Program-made: the position numbers and the translations under genes
The notes under the pieces: model-generated
What the model was told of the DNA's origin: nothing
The model's database searches: none
Seen by the model: the letters and a program-made list of their open reading frames with translations, nothing else
NCBI RefSeq assembly: GCF_000014865.1
Contig: NC_008576.1
Span: 3,935,001-3,999,000, forward strand
Source: Magnetococcus marinus MC-1
Lineage (GTDB): Bacteria; Pseudomonadota; Magnetococcia; Magnetococcales; Magnetococcaceae
DNA: 64,000 nucleotides
Reading direction: 5' to 3'
Shown: positions 29,780 to 39,907 of the stretch, piece after piece
Layout: each line of letters opens with the position of its first letter
Position numbering within the stretch: the first letter of the stretch is position 1

Positions 29780-30475
29780 ATGAACACGATTTTACTGGTG
29801 GATGACGACAAACAACTCTGCGCCATGCTGGCCGAGTATCTTTATGAAGAGGGGTTCTCCTGCGATCTTTGCCACTCGGGCACAGAGGCCCTAAATCGCG
29901 CGTTGCAGAGCCCCTATGAGGCGTTGGTGTTGGATGTCATGCTGCCGGGGATCAACGGCTTTGATCTGCTGCGCAAACTGCGCCAACAGACTGAAGTTCC
30001 AGTGATCATGCTCACCGCCCGTGGTGAAGAGACCGACAGCATTGTCGGTCTCGAGATCGGTGCCGACGACTATCTCTCCAAACCCTGCAATCCCCGTGTG
30101 TTGGCGGCCCGTCTACGGGCCGTACTGCGGCGCACCGGCGGTGAGCGTGCCACCAGCAGCGAACAGCTCAACCAAGGCGCATTAACCCTCTACCCCATGG
30201 CGCGTAAGGTGATGCTGGGGGCGGTGGAGATTGAGTTGACCTCGGCAGAGTTTAATATTTTAGAGCAGCTTTTACGGGAGGCCGGTCAGGTGGTGGATAA
30301 AGAGCGCCTCTCCCAAAAGGGGCTGGGACGTAAATGGATGCCCTATGACCGCAGTGTGGATATGCACATCAGCAGCCTACGTAAAAAACTGGCCGCTACA
30401 GGTGACAGCAGCCCACGCATTCACACCCTACGGGGTTCCGGTTATCTCTATGCCATACCGGTGGAGAAGGGTTAA
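29780..30475 (+). CDS. cpxR: OmpR-family response regulator, CpxR-like
   Basis: 231 residues. Receiver domain: acidic DDD at 8-10, phospho-acceptor in LVLDVMLPGINGFD, then MLTARGEETD and the Lys in DYLSKPCNP. The winged-helix DNA-binding domain (about 140-228) has ELTSAEFNILEQLL and DMHISSLRKKLA...IHTLRGSGYLY. The subgroup resembles CpxR. ATG 29780 starts the receiver directly, with GAGGG 9 nt upstream. Stop TAA is immediately followed by the ATG of the kinase, so they are cotranscribed. It probably controls the RND pump genes that follow. Confidence 0.9.
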   Translation: MNTILLVDDDKQLCAMLAEYLYEEGFSCDLCHSGTEALNRALQSPYEALVLDVMLPGINGFDLLRKLRQQTEVPVIMLTARGEETDSIVGLEIGADDYLSKPCNPRVLAARLRAVLRRTGGERATSSEQLNQGALTLYPMARKVMLGAVEIELTSAEFNILEQLLREAGQVVDKERLSQKGLGRKWMPYDRSVDMHISSLRKKLAATGDSSPRIHTLRGSGYLYAIPVEKG

Positions 30476-31885
30476 ATGCGTATTTTTCTCAAACTCTTTA
30501 TCGGCTTTTGGTTAACCCTGCTGGTCATGGGCAGCCTGACGGCGTGGGCCGCATTTCATCTACGCGGGGATTTGGAGGATCGTTTTCATAACCAAATGAA
30601 TGACCTCGCCAAAGAGCGCATGTCCCTGGGCCATGCCCTGGCCTTTTATGGGGAGCAAGCCCTGCGAGACGCCCTGCGCAACCACCCAGACAACCCCTGG
30701 ATCTACGTGGTCAAAGAGGAACGACAAGATCTGCTGCAACGCCCCTTGCCCGGCCATGCACAACATTTTCTTCGCCACCGCTGGGCACCAGAGGCCAGCC
30801 TGCACATCTACAGCGCCCAGGTAGCCACCCAAGCCACCCCCGAGCAGGAGCTTGCCCATCTACGCGACCACCCCATCCCCCCACCGGTGCTGTGGTATGT
30901 GCGCGGGCCAGACAACACCCTATATGGCCTTATGCTAACCCCTAAGAGGCCCCCCTTTATGGGGCTAATCCTTGAGAACCGCTGGGCCTTGGCGGGTATC
31001 GTGCTCTACAGCTTGCTGGGGGTGCTGCTGCTTACCCTGCACTTTACCAACCCCATTCGACGGCTCACCAAAGCGTCGCAGCAGCTCTCGTTTGGCGCGC
31101 TCAGCACCCGCTGCGCACCGTTGCGCTTGCGTATCCCCGACGAGCTCAGCACCCTGGTGCATAGCTTTAACCATATGGCCCAACGCTTGGAGGAAATTTT
31201 TTCTGCGCAAAAACGTCTGATGCGGGATGTCTCCCACGAACTCCGCTCGCCCTTGGCCCGCATGCGGGTGGCACTGGAGCTGGCTACACGGACGCATCCA
31301 ACGGAATCTCAAGCGCATCTCGCCATGGTTGAACGGGAGATCCATCGCCTAGACCGCTTGATCCATGAGATCCTCACCTTGGCCCATCCCGATGCAGGGC
31401 AGCCTGTGGTATTGGAAGGCATGGTGGATCTGCAAGGCATGCTCACCAGCATTGCCGCCGATGTCACCCTGGAAGGCCGCCCCAGCGGACGTCACGTTAT
31501 CCTGGCCGCCAGTGAAGAGCGGCTGGTCAAAGCCAATCCAGAAGCGCTACACTCAGCCCTGGAAAATGTGGTGCGCAACGCGCTACGCTACACCCCACCC
31601 CATAGCACGGTGGATGTCACCCTGACTGAGCAGGCCCAACAGCTGCACATCCAGGTGCGCGATCACGGCCCTGGTGTGGCCGAAGCTGACTTGCTGCGCA
31701 TTTTTAAACCCTTTTACCGCACCAGTGCTGCACGGGAGCGGGAGAGCGGCGGCTATGGCTTAGGGTTGGCTATTGCGCAGCGGGTGATTAGCGAACACCA
31801 TGGCACTCTCTGGGCGGCCAATCATAGCGAGGGCGGTTTAGTGGTCCATATCACCCTACCCATCGCGGCACCTGAACCGGAATAA
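30476..31885 (+). CDS. cpxA: Sensor histidine kinase, CpxA-like
   Basis: 469 residues. TM1 about 5-28, periplasmic domain about 29-160 with few recognisable motifs, TM2 about 165-185, HAMP to about 235, HisKA with SHELRSPLARMRVAL, and HATPase with VENVVRNALRYT-like N box (ENVVRNALRYTPPH), DHGPGVAEADL and GGYGLGLAIAQRVI. It should phosphorylate the preceding regulator. Stimulus unknown; the Cpx class senses envelope stress. It is followed after 22 bp by the efflux adaptor, consistent with a four-gene operon. Confidence 0.9.
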   Translation: MRIFLKLFIGFWLTLLVMGSLTAWAAFHLRGDLEDRFHNQMNDLAKERMSLGHALAFYGEQALRDALRNHPDNPWIYVVKEERQDLLQRPLPGHAQHFLRHRWAPEASLHIYSAQVATQATPEQELAHLRDHPIPPPVLWYVRGPDNTLYGLMLTPKRPPFMGLILENRWALAGIVLYSLLGVLLLTLHFTNPIRRLTKASQQLSFGALSTRCAPLRLRIPDELSTLVHSFNHMAQRLEEIFSAQKRLMRDVSHELRSPLARMRVALELATRTHPTESQAHLAMVEREIHRLDRLIHEILTLAHPDAGQPVVLEGMVDLQGMLTSIAADVTLEGRPSGRHVILAASEERLVKANPEALHSALENVVRNALRYTPPHSTVDVTLTEQAQQLHIQVRDHGPGVAEADLLRIFKPFYRTSAARERESGGYGLGLAIAQRVISEHHGTLWAANHSEGGLVVHITLPIAAPEPE

Positions 31886-31907
31886 CCCTCAACGGGAGCC
31901 TTGACCC

Positions 31908-33227
31908 ATGACCCACCAAAAACCCAGCGTTTGGCGCAAACTCCGTGTGATCCCGCCTATTCTTATTGGGATTGTGCTCTTGGTCTGGATGGTCAAAGGC
32001 CGCCAGCCCCCCCAACAGCGCGCCAAAGCGGAGCCGGTACAGAGCGTGCGCGTGGTAACCGTGGCCCGCGTCACTCTAATCCCCACCGCCCAGGGTTATG
32101 GTGCTGCCCGTCCGGCGCGGGTCTGGCGGGCCATACCCCAGGTCTCCGGGCGCATCGTCGCCCTGCATGAACGCCTGCACAATGGCGAGATTTTGGCCCA
32201 GGGCACCGAACTGGTGCGCATTGACCCGGTGGATTATGAGCTCGCCTTGGCACAGGCACAGGCTGAATTGGCTGAGTTACAGGTGCAGGAGAGCAACACC
32301 CGCGCCTCCCTACAGATTGAGCAGCGCACCCTGAAGCTGGCCGAGCAGGAGATGGCCCGCAAACAGACGCTGTTAAATCAAAAAACCATCTCCCAAACCA
32401 GCCTAGACGAGGCCGAGCGGGCCACCCTGACGGTGCGGGGCTCGGTGCAAAACTTGTTAAATACGCTGGACCTTATCCCCACCCAGCGCAAACTTTTGCA
32501 AACCAAGGCCGAGCTGGCCCAGCGCAATCTACAGCACACCATCATTCGTGCCCCCTTTACCCTGCGCGTTGCCGAATTGGCGGTGGAACAAGATCAAATC
32601 ATCACCACCGGACAGACGCTGTTTGCCGGTGACGGGGTGGAACAGGTGGAGATTGAGGCCCAGGTCGCCCTGTCTAATCTGCGTCGCCTGTTTATTGGCC
32701 GCGATGATATTCAAGGCAGCCTTATCCCAGGCGGCAAACTTGACCTACCAACCCTGGCCGAGCTCAAACCCGTGGTTCGCTTAGATTTGGGCAATACCAC
32801 GGCCCAGTGGCAGGCCCGCTTTGTGCGCTTTAGTGATGGAGTCGACCCAAAAACCCGCACCATGGGCATGGTGGTTGCCGTCGACAACCCCTATCAAAAG
32901 GTCATCCCTGGTCACCGCCCACCACTCTCTAAAGGCATGTTTTTACACGTTTCTGTAGAGGGAAAACCGCAGCCAAATCGGGTTGTCTTGCCCCGCTCGG
33001 CGCTACGTGGTGAGGTGGTCTATTTGGTGACAGCCGACAATCGTCTACAGCTCCAGCCCGTACAGGTACTGTTTCAACAGGGCAACCTCACCGTCATTGC
33101 GCAGGGCCTGCAAGGCGGTGAGCGGGTGGTGGTTTCGGATCTGATACCAGCGGTAGCGGGCATGGCCCTTAACCCGGTGATGGATGAGGCGCTCTCCAAA
33201 CAGCTACTGGGTGGGGGTGCGCCATGA
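31908..33227 (+). CDS. RND/HlyD-type efflux adaptor protein
   Basis: 439 residues, one N-terminal anchor helix (about 13-31), lipoyl half (ARPARVWRAIPQVSGRIVAL), a long coiled-coil hairpin rich in Gln/Glu/Leu (about 110-205), the second lipoyl half, then barrel domains. The family bridges an RND pump and an outer-membrane channel. Its stop overlaps the permease ATG by ATGA. It is more divergent than the first adaptor in the window (2905-4074). Placed under the Cpx-like pair, it is likely induced by envelope stress. Confidence 0.88.
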   Translation: MTHQKPSVWRKLRVIPPILIGIVLLVWMVKGRQPPQQRAKAEPVQSVRVVTVARVTLIPTAQGYGAARPARVWRAIPQVSGRIVALHERLHNGEILAQGTELVRIDPVDYELALAQAQAELAELQVQESNTRASLQIEQRTLKLAEQEMARKQTLLNQKTISQTSLDEAERATLTVRGSVQNLLNTLDLIPTQRKLLQTKAELAQRNLQHTIIRAPFTLRVAELAVEQDQIITTGQTLFAGDGVEQVEIEAQVALSNLRRLFIGRDDIQGSLIPGGKLDLPTLAELKPVVRLDLGNTTAQWQARFVRFSDGVDPKTRTMGMVVAVDNPYQKVIPGHRPPLSKGMFLHVSVEGKPQPNRVVLPRSALRGEVVYLVTADNRLQLQPVQVLFQQGNLTVIAQGLQGGERVVVSDLIPAVAGMALNPVMDEALSKQLLGGGAP

Positions 33228-36200
33228 TCGCTTGGTGTGCCCGCCACCCTACGGCGGCCAATCTGTTGATGGCCATTTTTATTATCTTGGGCGTGGTTAC
33301 CCTGCCAGGGCTGCAACGGGAGACCTTTCCCGAAATCAAGAGCGATAAGGTTGAGGTTAAAATTCTCTACCCCGGTGCCACCGCCGAAGAGGCGGAAGAT
33401 GCCCTCTGCCGCCGCTTGGAGGATGGGCTGGAGGGCATCACCGATCTGGATGAGCTGCGGTGTGATGCCCGTGAAGGCATGGCGACCCTAACCGCTGTGA
33501 TGCGCGAGGGGGCCAATATGATGCGCTTTCTCGATGACATCAACGCCGAGGTGGATGCCATTGATGATTTTCCCGACTCTGCCGAACGGCCCGTGATACA
33601 AGAGCTGGCACGCACCCAACAGGTTATCTCCATTGCGGTAACCGGACCTGACGACGCCGTCGCGCTGAAAGCCTATGCCGAGCAGCTCAAGGACCGTTTA
33701 CAAAGCCTTAGCGCTGTCGCCGAAGTAACCATGGATGGCTTTTCGGAGCATCAGATCCGTATTGAGATCCCCGCTTGGCGGTTGCGCCAATATGGCCTTT
33801 CCGCAGTGGATATTGCCAACGCCGTGCAGCGCCGCAGTGTCAGCCAGCCGGTGGGCCGTTTAGAGGGGGGCAGCGAGGATCTACTGTTGCGCTTGGATGA
33901 TCAGCGTAAGGGTGTTGAAGATTTTGAAAATCTGGTGGTGATTTCAGGTCAAAGCGGAGCCTCTCTGCGTTTGGGCGAGATTGCCAAAATCACCGACCGT
34001 TTTGATCGGGATGAGGACAAAATTCTCTTCGATGGCAAACGCGCCGCCATACTTAACATCTTTAAAACCCGCGCCCAGGATATTCTCAAGGTGCGCCAAA
34101 GCATCGTTGAGTTTGTGCGCCAAGAGCCCACCCCCCAGGGGATCACCCTAACCCTCAGCCAGGATCGTTCCTCGGTGGTGCAGGATCGCCTGAATATGTT
34201 GGTAAGCAATGGCATACAGGGGTTGATCTTGGTATTTCTGGTGCTTTGGCTGTTTTTTAGCCTGCGCTACAGTTTTTGGGTCACCATGGGACTACCGGTC
34301 TCCTTTTTGGGTGCCTTTTTTCTCTTACCCCTGGTTGGGGTGTCCATCAACATGATCTCCATGGTGGGTCTGCTCATTGGCGTGGGCCTATTGATGGATG
34401 ATGCCATTGTGATTGCCGAAAACATTGCCGCCCGCATGGACCGGGGCGAATCCCCTCTGCAAGCGGCCATTAAGGGTTCCAAACAGGTTTTTCCGGGGGT
34501 TATATCCTCCTTTGCCACCACGATATTGGTATTTGGTTCGCTGGTCTTTATAACCGGTGAGATGGGGCAGATTTTACGGGTCATACCGTTGGTGCTCATC
34601 TTGGTGCTGTCGGTCAGTTTATTAGAAGCCTTTATTATTTTGCCTCACCATTTAAGCCATGCACTCGAACACATGGCACAACGCCAGAACCACCCCTGGC
34701 GTGACGCTTTTGAACGCCGCTTTGCCCATTTTCGCGATCACCAGTTTGGGCCGCTTTTGGACCGCGCCATCAACGAACGTTACCTGACCATCGGCCTTGT
34801 GGGGATGCTGCTGCTGTTTGCCTTGGCGATGCCCGCCGGGGGTCTCTTAAAATTTGTGCCCTTTCCTGACCTGGATGGGGATGTGGTGGAAGCCCGCCTA
34901 CTGCTGCCCCAGGGTACACCATTAAGCCGCACCGAGTCGTTGGTGGAGCACCTGCAACAGGCCGCACAGCGGGTCAACGCGCGCCTTAAAACCGCACAGC
35001 CCGGTGGTGTGGATCTCATTCAACACATTTCGGTCATTTTTGGGCAAAATCCCGATGCCTACGAGAGCGGCCCCCATGTGGCGCGGGTCATTACCGATCT
35101 GCTGGGGGCAGAGATTCGGAACACCAACCTGGACCAGTTTACCAGCGCATGGCGGCAAGAGGTGGGGGAGCTGGCTGATGTCATCGCCCTTAAATTTACC
35201 GAACCCACTCTCGGCCCTGGCGGGCGGGCCATTGATATGCGCCTACGGGGTCCCGATTTGAACCAGCTTAAACAGGCTTCCACAGAGCTCCAGCAGTGGT
35301 TGGGCGGTTATGCGGGGGTGTTGGATCTAAGCGACGATCTACGCCCTGGCAAGCGGGAGTTCCGTCTACACCTTAAACCCGCTGCGGGGGTGCTGGGGCT
35401 GGACGCCCGCGCGGTGGCCGAACAGCTACGGGGGGCTTTTCAGGGCATAACGGTGGATGAATTTCCCGCTGATGCGGAGCGGTATGTCGTGGATCTACGC
35501 CTCAGCGCAGCAGACCGAGACAGCGCCGAAGATCTGGACGATTTTACCCTGGTCGGGAGCAATGGCGTGTTAATCCCCCTCTCCGTGGTGGTGGATCTGC
35601 AACCGGTGCGGGGCTGGGCACGCATTCACCGGGTGGATGGTGAGCGTGCCGTTACCATCCAGGGGGATGTCGACCGTCGCTTTGCCAATGCGCAGGAGCT
35701 GATGAGCTTGGCAAAGGCAGGTTTTATTCCCAAACTATTGGCCGATTATCCCGGCATTACCTTTGATCCCCAAGGACAGGGCAAGGAGTCTGCTAAGACC
35801 GGCCAATCCATCATGCGCAATGTGTTATTAGGCATGATTGGGGTCTATATGTTGCTCGCCTTGCAGTTCCGCGGTTATATGGCTCCGCTCACCGTGATGC
35901 TGGTTATACCCACCGCCTTTATTGGGGTTGTTTTTGGCCATCTGGTGATGGGACTGGATCTTACCATGCCCAGCATTGTGGGCATGGCCTCACTGTTTGG
36001 GGTGGTGGTCAATGACTCTATCTTGATGGTGGTTTTTATTCGAGAGCAGAGGGCGGCAGGCATACCGACGATGGTGGCCGCAAAAGAGGCTGGACGGGCG
36101 CGTTTGCGCCCCATTTTACTAACCTCCATCACCACCGTAGCCGGTTTAATGCCGCTGCTGTTAGAGCGCAGCTTACAGGCGCAAATTTTAATCCCACTGG

Positions 36201-36325
36201 CCACCAGTTTGGCTTTTGGGCTTGCCGTTGCAACCCTAGGGGCACTCTTTGTGGTGCCCTCGGTCTACTGCATTTTGGACGATCACGGCAAGCTAGAACG
36301 GTTGCATGGTGAACAGGATGCGTAA
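33224..36325 (+). CDS. RND efflux permease (HAE-1 type)
   Basis: 1033 residues. N-terminal helix NLLMAIFIILGVVTLPGL, a porter domain, five helices with TM4 GVGLLMDDAIVIAEN (two Asp of the proton relay), a second porter half, and the C-terminal helix bundle (GVVVNDSILMVVFI and LRPILLTSITTVAGLMPLL). Full-length. Compared with AcrB the N-terminus reads CARHPTAANLLMA, typical of the less characterised HAE-1-like branch often found under two-component control. ATGA overlap with the adaptor. No outer-membrane component follows. Substrate unknown. Confidence 0.9.
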   Translation: MIAWCARHPTAANLLMAIFIILGVVTLPGLQRETFPEIKSDKVEVKILYPGATAEEAEDALCRRLEDGLEGITDLDELRCDAREGMATLTAVMREGANMMRFLDDINAEVDAIDDFPDSAERPVIQELARTQQVISIAVTGPDDAVALKAYAEQLKDRLQSLSAVAEVTMDGFSEHQIRIEIPAWRLRQYGLSAVDIANAVQRRSVSQPVGRLEGGSEDLLLRLDDQRKGVEDFENLVVISGQSGASLRLGEIAKITDRFDRDEDKILFDGKRAAILNIFKTRAQDILKVRQSIVEFVRQEPTPQGITLTLSQDRSSVVQDRLNMLVSNGIQGLILVFLVLWLFFSLRYSFWVTMGLPVSFLGAFFLLPLVGVSINMISMVGLLIGVGLLMDDAIVIAENIAARMDRGESPLQAAIKGSKQVFPGVISSFATTILVFGSLVFITGEMGQILRVIPLVLILVLSVSLLEAFIILPHHLSHALEHMAQRQNHPWRDAFERRFAHFRDHQFGPLLDRAINERYLTIGLVGMLLLFALAMPAGGLLKFVPFPDLDGDVVEARLLLPQGTPLSRTESLVEHLQQAAQRVNARLKTAQPGGVDLIQHISVIFGQNPDAYESGPHVARVITDLLGAEIRNTNLDQFTSAWRQEVGELADVIALKFTEPTLGPGGRAIDMRLRGPDLNQLKQASTELQQWLGGYAGVLDLSDDLRPGKREFRLHLKPAAGVLGLDARAVAEQLRGAFQGITVDEFPADAERYVVDLRLSAADRDSAEDLDDFTLVGSNGVLIPLSVVVDLQPVRGWARIHRVDGERAVTIQGDVDRRFANAQELMSLAKAGFIPKLLADYPGITFDPQGQGKESAKTGQSIMRNVLLGMIGVYMLLALQFRGYMAPLTVMLVIPTAFIGVVFGHLVMGLDLTMPSIVGMASLFGVVVNDSILMVVFIREQRAAGIPTMVAAKEAGRARLRPILLTSITTVAGLMPLLLERSLQAQILIPLATSLAFGLAVATLGALFVVPSVYCILDDHGKLERLHGEQDA

Positions 36326-36375
36326 CTGACGGACAAAGGTTGGGGCCGCTTGAGAAAACAGAGGCAGGGGGCTAT

Positions 36376-36409
36376 GGGGCAAGCGAGCGGTGGGCCCGCT
36401 CGGTGCCCC
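36376..36409 (+). terminator. Strong GC hairpin after the second RND operon
   Basis: GGGGCA...TGCCCC outside and GAGCGG/CCGCTC inside with a short loop. It lacks a T-run, so it may be Rho-assisted or a 3' protective structure. Confidence 0.5.
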
Positions 36410-36519
36410 CCCTATCCACTTATCCAAACCGCGCACCTGACAGCCGAGCAGCCCCTTGCCAAGCCTAACACCATCTCCTATGCTGAACCCCTTTCAACCC
36501 CACCGGAAAGCCCACCACC

Positions 36520-36678
36520 ATGATCTATGTTGCCCTCATCATCATTGGTTATCTGCTCTTCTGGGCCGGTCAGGTGATCTTTATGCTCTACACCATCGCT
36601 GCGCTGGCATTGGTGCTCTACCTATGGTGGAAAGCCCGCCAACGCTGGAAAGCGGCGCAGAGAAATCTCCGCCGCTAA
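36520..36678 (+). CDS. 52-residue small membrane protein
   Basis: MIYVALIIIGYLLFWAGQV begins a hydrophobic stretch that continues to about residue 36 (probably two short helices), then a basic tail WWKARQRWKAAQRNLRR. Positive-inside rule puts the C-terminus in the cytoplasm. A GGAAAG lies 9 nt before the ATG. It ends 2 bp before the stop of the convergent hybrid kinase. No family recognised. Confidence 0.5.
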   Translation: MIYVALIIIGYLLFWAGQVIFMLYTIAALALVLYLWWKARQRWKAAQRNLRR

Positions 36679-36679
36679 A

Positions 36680-39600
36680 CTAGGCCAAAACCTCGGCCAA
36701 AACCTCTAATAACTTGCTCTTGCGGATGGGTTTGGTCAGGTGGATATCACAGCCTGCTTCTAAAATCTGCTGCGACTCTTCACTCAAAGCGTGGGCGGTT
36801 AATGCGATAATGGGCGTGCGTCCACTACCCTTTTGCTGCTCCCATTGGCGAATCTGGCGGGTTGCCTCGTAGCCATCCATAAGGGGCATTTGAATATCCA
36901 TTAACACCAACGCGAAGGGCTGCTGTTTAAAGGCATTGACGGCCTCAAGCCCATTTTCTGCCATCACCAGCGTATAACGGGTTTTCTTTAAAAAAACGTT
37001 GACCAGCATACGATTATCTTCGGCATCATCCACCACCAAAATGGGATCATTATGGTGTGCGGCACTCTCTAAGCGTAATGCACTGGCTACATCGGCCAAG
37101 GTGCGCGGCGTACCCACAACCGACTCGGCACCCGGCGGGGCCGCAGGCAGCTCCAACTCAAAATGAAAACAGCTCCCTTCCCCCAGGGTGCTTTCTAACT
37201 GCATTTCACCCCCCATCAATGCCACTAACCGCATGCAGATGGTCAAGCCCAACCCCGTACCCCCATGCTCACGGGTTATGGAGGAGTCTGCCTGAGTAAA
37301 GGGCTTAAAGATATTGCGCTGCTGTTCCACGGACACCCCAATACCGGTATCACGGATCACAAAGGATAGCCGCCCATCCGCGAGGGGATTTAGTTCAACC
37401 GACACATGCCCCTGTTTGGTAAACTTAACCGCGTTGCCCACCAGGTTCATCATGATCTGCCGCAAGCGGATGGGGTCACCCACCACATAGCGGGGCAGTG
37501 TAGGGGCGATGTGATGCTTTAACGCTAAACCCTTACTTTGCGCCTCATACCCAAACAGGCTACAGACATCCCCTACCAGCTGCACCAGATCAAACACCAC
37601 ATGCTCTAGGGTTAAGCGCTCGGCCTCAATCTTGGAAAGATCCAAAATATCGTTGATCAACGACAGCAAACTCTCACCAGAACGGTTTAAGGTCTCCACA
37701 CACCAATGCTGTCGGCTGGTCAGGTCACTCTCCCGTAGCAGCTCTGCCATACCCAAAATGGCATTCATGGGGGTACGAATTTCATGGCTCATCACCGCCA
37801 AAAAGGTGCTCTTGGCCCGGTTGGCCGCTTCGGCCTGCTCCTTCTGTTCCTGTAGGGCCAACTCCATGCGCTTACGTGCCGTGATATCCTGCACCAGCGT
37901 TAAAAAATGGCCTATCTCCCCCCCCTCCTTGCGCAAACATCCCGCCGATATGCTGGCATAGATGAACGCGCCATCCTGACGGATAAAGCGCTTTTCCAGC
38001 GCGTAGCCCTCACTGAGTCCCTTGCGTAGCCGCTCAATGGCCACCTCATCGGCCTGTCGATCTTGTGGGTGGGTGATCTCCGCCCAACTTTTCTGGCGCA
38101 ACGCCATTTCGGGATAACCCAAAATTTCGCACAACCGCTGGTTGATCTGCACCCAGCCATGTTGGGCGGTGGTGGTGGCCATACCGATCAATCCCAGCTC
38201 AAAATAGCCCCGCATCATGGATTCACTTTGGCGCAGCTGCTCCAGTGCTTTTTTCTGGGTATCAATGTTTTGCACTTGGGCAATCAAGTAGCTGGCTTGG
38301 CCCAGTTCATCTTTGACGGTGGTGGCGCTGAGCAACCCCCATACAGGATGGCCGTCGCGATGCAGATAACGTTTTTCCATCTCAAAAGCGCTAACCTGGC
38401 CGCTCCGTAATTGCTCAAACTGTACAAGGTCCCGTTCCAGATCATCGGGGTAGGTGATCTGGGGAAAATTCATTTTCAACAACTCACCACGGGAATAGCC
38501 CAACATATGGCAAAAGGCGTGGTTGGCGTCTATAAAGTGGCGATCTAGGCTGGCCATCACCATACCCACCACCGACTGTTCAAAATAGGCGCGAAACCGC
38601 GTCTCGCTCTCACGCAAGCGCCGCGCTTGCTCTTTGAGTGCGGTGATATCGGCATGGGTGCCCACCATACGTATGGCGCGGCCTGTGGCGTCCCGCAAGA
38701 CAAACGCCCGCGAAAGTACGGCGATGGTGTGTCCATCCTTATGGCGCATGCGATATTCAGAGTGATAGTGCTGCTGGTCGCCGGACAAAAACCGCCCCAA
38801 CGCCTGCTCTACCCGTGGCTGATCGTCGGGGTGAATATGGGCCTGCCAGTGGCGCATATCGGCATCTTGCGGTGCTCCTTGGTAGCCGAGCATCTCCAAC
38901 CAACGGGGCGAAAAGGTCACCCTATCGGTGGGTATATCCCAATCCCACAACCCATCATTGCTGCCCCGCATCGCCAGAGCAAAGCGCTCTTCACTGCGCT
39001 GCAACCGCTGTTCGGCCTGCTGCTGGGCCGCGATGCTGCGCTGTAACTCCCGATTATAGCGGGCTATGGCAAACACACGGTAGAGCCCCCCAACCACCAA
39101 CACGGCCACCAACAGCGCCGACATGATCCAAAAAACCTGCTCCACACTCCAAAAGGGGGCGGCGGTACCATACCAGCGGGCATAGATTTCACCATACCTC
39201 GCAGACCGTGTAAGATGCTGAATAATAGGATCTATACGCTGCAACAAAGCACGGTTCTGCGTGGATAGCAGATAACCCCGCTTTAAATCCATCAGCGGCT
39301 CACCCACCACCTTAATCATCTCTTGAGGAGCAATCTTCCGGGCTTTTTTCTCCATCACCGGGCGGGAAGTCACAAAGGCATCCAGTTCCCCCGCCAAAAG
39401 TTGAAAAAAGGCTTCATCAATACTCTGATAGAGCTTTAAGCGCATATTGGGTATTTGGCTGAGCCGGGTATGGGCCGCGCTTTGGGCGATCACCCCCACG
39501 CTATAGCCGGGCAGGTCCTGCAAACCCTGGATACTGCGGTTCTGTTTACGCACAAAGCAGGAGACCGGTACGCTCTCCATAGGGTGGGAAAAAAGAAACT

Positions 39601-39907
39601 CGGCGCGTCGCACCTCAGTGATACCGATTCCTGGTACAAAATCAGCTTCGCCTTGACGCACCAACTGCATCGCTTGACCCCAATTTTGAACCACTTTATA
39701 GGTGATCTTTAACTGGGCCTGCTGAGCAACCTGCTGCAACAGATCAATGGCCAATCCTTGGGGCTTTCCGTGGGTATCTAAGCTGTAGAGGGGGGGAAAA
39801 TCCTGCAACACCGCAACCGTAACCGGCCAAGGACGCTCCCCTTGTTGGGCATCTGCCACCACCGGCAGCAGCACCAGCACCAGCAGCCATTTGACCAATC
39901 GACTCAT
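36680..39907 (-). CDS. Hybrid sensor kinase with periplasmic binding-protein domain (SBP-TM-PASx3-HisKA-HATPase-REC)
   Basis: About 1075 residues from ATG 39907, which has AAGGTGG just upstream. Signal 1-20; SBP_bac_3 domain about 28-245 (DFPPLYSLDTHGKPQGLAIDL, then GEADFVPGIGITEVR); helix about 255-278; three PAS/PAC domains (about 305-425, 430-550, 555-675; each has an FNPRW-like or YSRGELLKMNF core); His[20 protein letters not shown]; HATPase [18 protein letters not shown] with LVLMDIQMPLMDGYE and the Lys in IHLTKPI. It resembles BvgS-type sensors that use a Venus-flytrap sensor. No HPt domain follows, so it needs a partner. A cognate regulator is not adjacent. Confidence 0.92.
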   Translation of the reverse strand: MSRLVKWLLVLVLLPVVADAQQGERPWPVTVAVLQDFPPLYSLDTHGKPQGLAIDLLQQVAQQAQLKITYKVVQNWGQAMQLVRQGEADFVPGIGITEVRRAEFLFSHPMESVPVSCFVRKQNRSIQGLQDLPGYSVGVIAQSAAHTRLSQIPNMRLKLYQSIDEAFFQLLAGELDAFVTSRPVMEKKARKIAPQEMIKVVGEPLMDLKRGYLLSTQNRALLQRIDPIIQHLTRSARYGEIYARWYGTAAPFWSVEQVFWIMSALLVAVLVVGGLYRVFAIARYNRELQRSIAAQQQAEQRLQRSEERFALAMRGSNDGLWDWDIPTDRVTFSPRWLEMLGYQGAPQDADMRHWQAHIHPDDQPRVEQALGRFLSGDQQHYHSEYRMRHKDGHTIAVLSRAFVLRDATGRAIRMVGTHADITALKEQARRLRESETRFRAYFEQSVVGMVMASLDRHFIDANHAFCHMLGYSRGELLKMNFPQITYPDDLERDLVQFEQLRSGQVSAFEMEKRYLHRDGHPVWGLLSATTVKDELGQASYLIAQVQNIDTQKKALEQLRQSESMMRGYFELGLIGMATTTAQHGWVQINQRLCEILGYPEMALRQKSWAEITHPQDRQADEVAIERLRKGLSEGYALEKRFIRQDGAFIYASISAGCLRKEGGEIGHFLTLVQDITARKRMELALQEQKEQAEAANRAKSTFLAVMSHEIRTPMNAILGMAELLRESDLTSRQHWCVETLNRSGESLLSLINDILDLSKIEAERLTLEHVVFDLVQLVGDVCSLFGYEAQSKGLALKHHIAPTLPRYVVGDPIRLRQIMMNLVGNAVKFTKQGHVSVELNPLADGRLSFVIRDTGIGVSVEQQRNIFKPFTQADSSITREHGGTGLGLTICMRLVALMGGEMQLESTLGEGSCFHFELELPAAPPGAESVVGTPRTLADVASALRLESAAHHNDPILVVDDAEDNRMLVNVFLKKTRYTLVMAENGLEAVNAFKQQPFALVLMDIQMPLMDGYEATRQIRQWEQQKGSGRTPIIALTAHALSEESQQILEAGCDIHLTKPIRKSKLLEVLAEVLA

